DNA of 21,670 nucleotides from NCBI GenBank assembly GCA_947589525.1, contig CANQAW010000009.1, positions 1-21,670 of the forward strand, read 5' to 3'. Of this stretch, positions 21,579 through 21,670 are shown one piece after another (position 1 is the first letter of the stretch; every line of letters starts with the position of its first letter). Under the pieces are notes generated by a model. It worked only from the letters and a program-made list of their open reading frames with translations, did no database searches and was not told where the DNA came from. The position numbers were made by a program, and so were the translations under genes. This DNA is from Candidatus Gastranaerophilales bacterium (GTDB taxonomy: Bacteria > Cyanobacteriota > Vampirovibrionia > Gastranaerophilales > Gastranaerophilaceae).

Positions 21579-21670
21579 TGACATATATAAGCCCTCTTTT
21601 ACAAAATCAAATTAATAATAAAAACTATAAGCAAGCCCAAAATGACAGATACTACGCTAGCTTAGCTAAG
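21578..21670 (+). CDS. Unknown protein, 5' end only
   Basis: An open frame begins at the ATG that shares its A with the TAA stop of the preceding membrane protein gene (TAATG) and stays open to the window edge, 31 codons: MTYISPLLQNQINNKNYKQ... then AQNDRYYASLAK. The peptide is Asn/Gln/Tyr-rich like the start of the preceding protein. The one-base overlap is the same as between fliP and fliQ and supports a real, translationally coupled gene. Function cannot be judged from this fragment. Confidence 0.6.
   Translation, partial: MTYISPLLQNQINNKNYKQAQNDRYYASLAK

Noticed and set aside
1..21670. tRNA genes, CRISPR arrays, insertion sequences, integrases or prophage genes.
   Set aside because: All gaps were read on both strands; no cloverleaf-like segment, regular spaced repeats or transposase-like proteins were found.

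Overview
The window is AT-rich, gene-dense bacterial chromosome (21,670 bp) dominated by housekeeping genes. The combination of a flagellar export cluster, KDO synthesis (Gram-negative envelope), a dnaN locus not next to dnaA, very low GC and unfamiliar Asn/Lys-rich membrane proteins best fits a non-photosynthetic relative of Cyanobacteria (Melainabacteria/Vampirovibrionia, Gastranaerophilales-like). That assignment is an inference from gene content; I could not run a phylogeny.

Layout. 1-575: 3' end of tsaD (t6A synthesis). 572-2296 (-): dnaX (clamp-loader tau subunit). 2454-6068 (+): a flagellar operon with a two-SpoA-domain FliN/FliY-like switch protein, fliO, fliP, a C-terminally extended fliQ, and fliR. 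6065-7305 (-): rimI-like acetyltransferase and bioY-like transporter, translationally coupled. 7349-7801 (-): speH/speD (AdoMet decarboxylase). 7947-8618 (+): comF-family phosphoribosyltransferase. 8619-8871: AT-rich gap upstream of dnaN, a possible replication origin. 8872-12857 (+): dnaN-thrB-mnmG. 12866-13690 (-): kdsA, divergent from recA (13738-14811, +). 14988-15320 (+): XRE-type regulator behind a perfect 18-bp palindrome. 15366-16235 (+): rmlA/rfbA. 16405-16566 (+): an isolated 53-codon gene with its own promoter, a perfect Shine-Dalgarno and a strong terminator. About 16673-17358 (+): rnpB, the RNase P RNA, enlarged to about 685 nt by two copies of a repeat in its P3 region, with its own terminator. 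17379-20325 (-): a P-loop NTPase/TPR protein of unknown role overlapping rsmG. 20538-21670 (+): two overlapping genes of unknown function, the first a membrane protein and the second cut by the window end.

How the genes work together. Replication and recombination (dnaX, dnaN, recA), tRNA/rRNA modification and processing (tsaD, mnmG, rsmG, rnpB) and envelope sugars (kdsA, rmlA) are core functions. dnaN, mnmG and rsmG are classical origin neighbours in many bacteria, which fits an origin in or near this window. Several genes that begin transcription units (dnaX, rimI, comF, kdsA, the XRE gene, the NTPase gene) have a -10-like hexamer exactly 6-7 nt before the ATG and no Shine-Dalgarno, suggesting leaderless mRNAs; others (speH, dnaN, recA, rmlA, the 53-codon gene) have clear ribosome-binding sites.

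The least explained parts are the 53-codon gene, the repeat-bearing RNase P RNA, the NTPase-TPR protein coupled to rsmG, and the membrane protein pair at the right end. No CRISPR array, tRNA gene, insertion sequence or prophage gene was seen.
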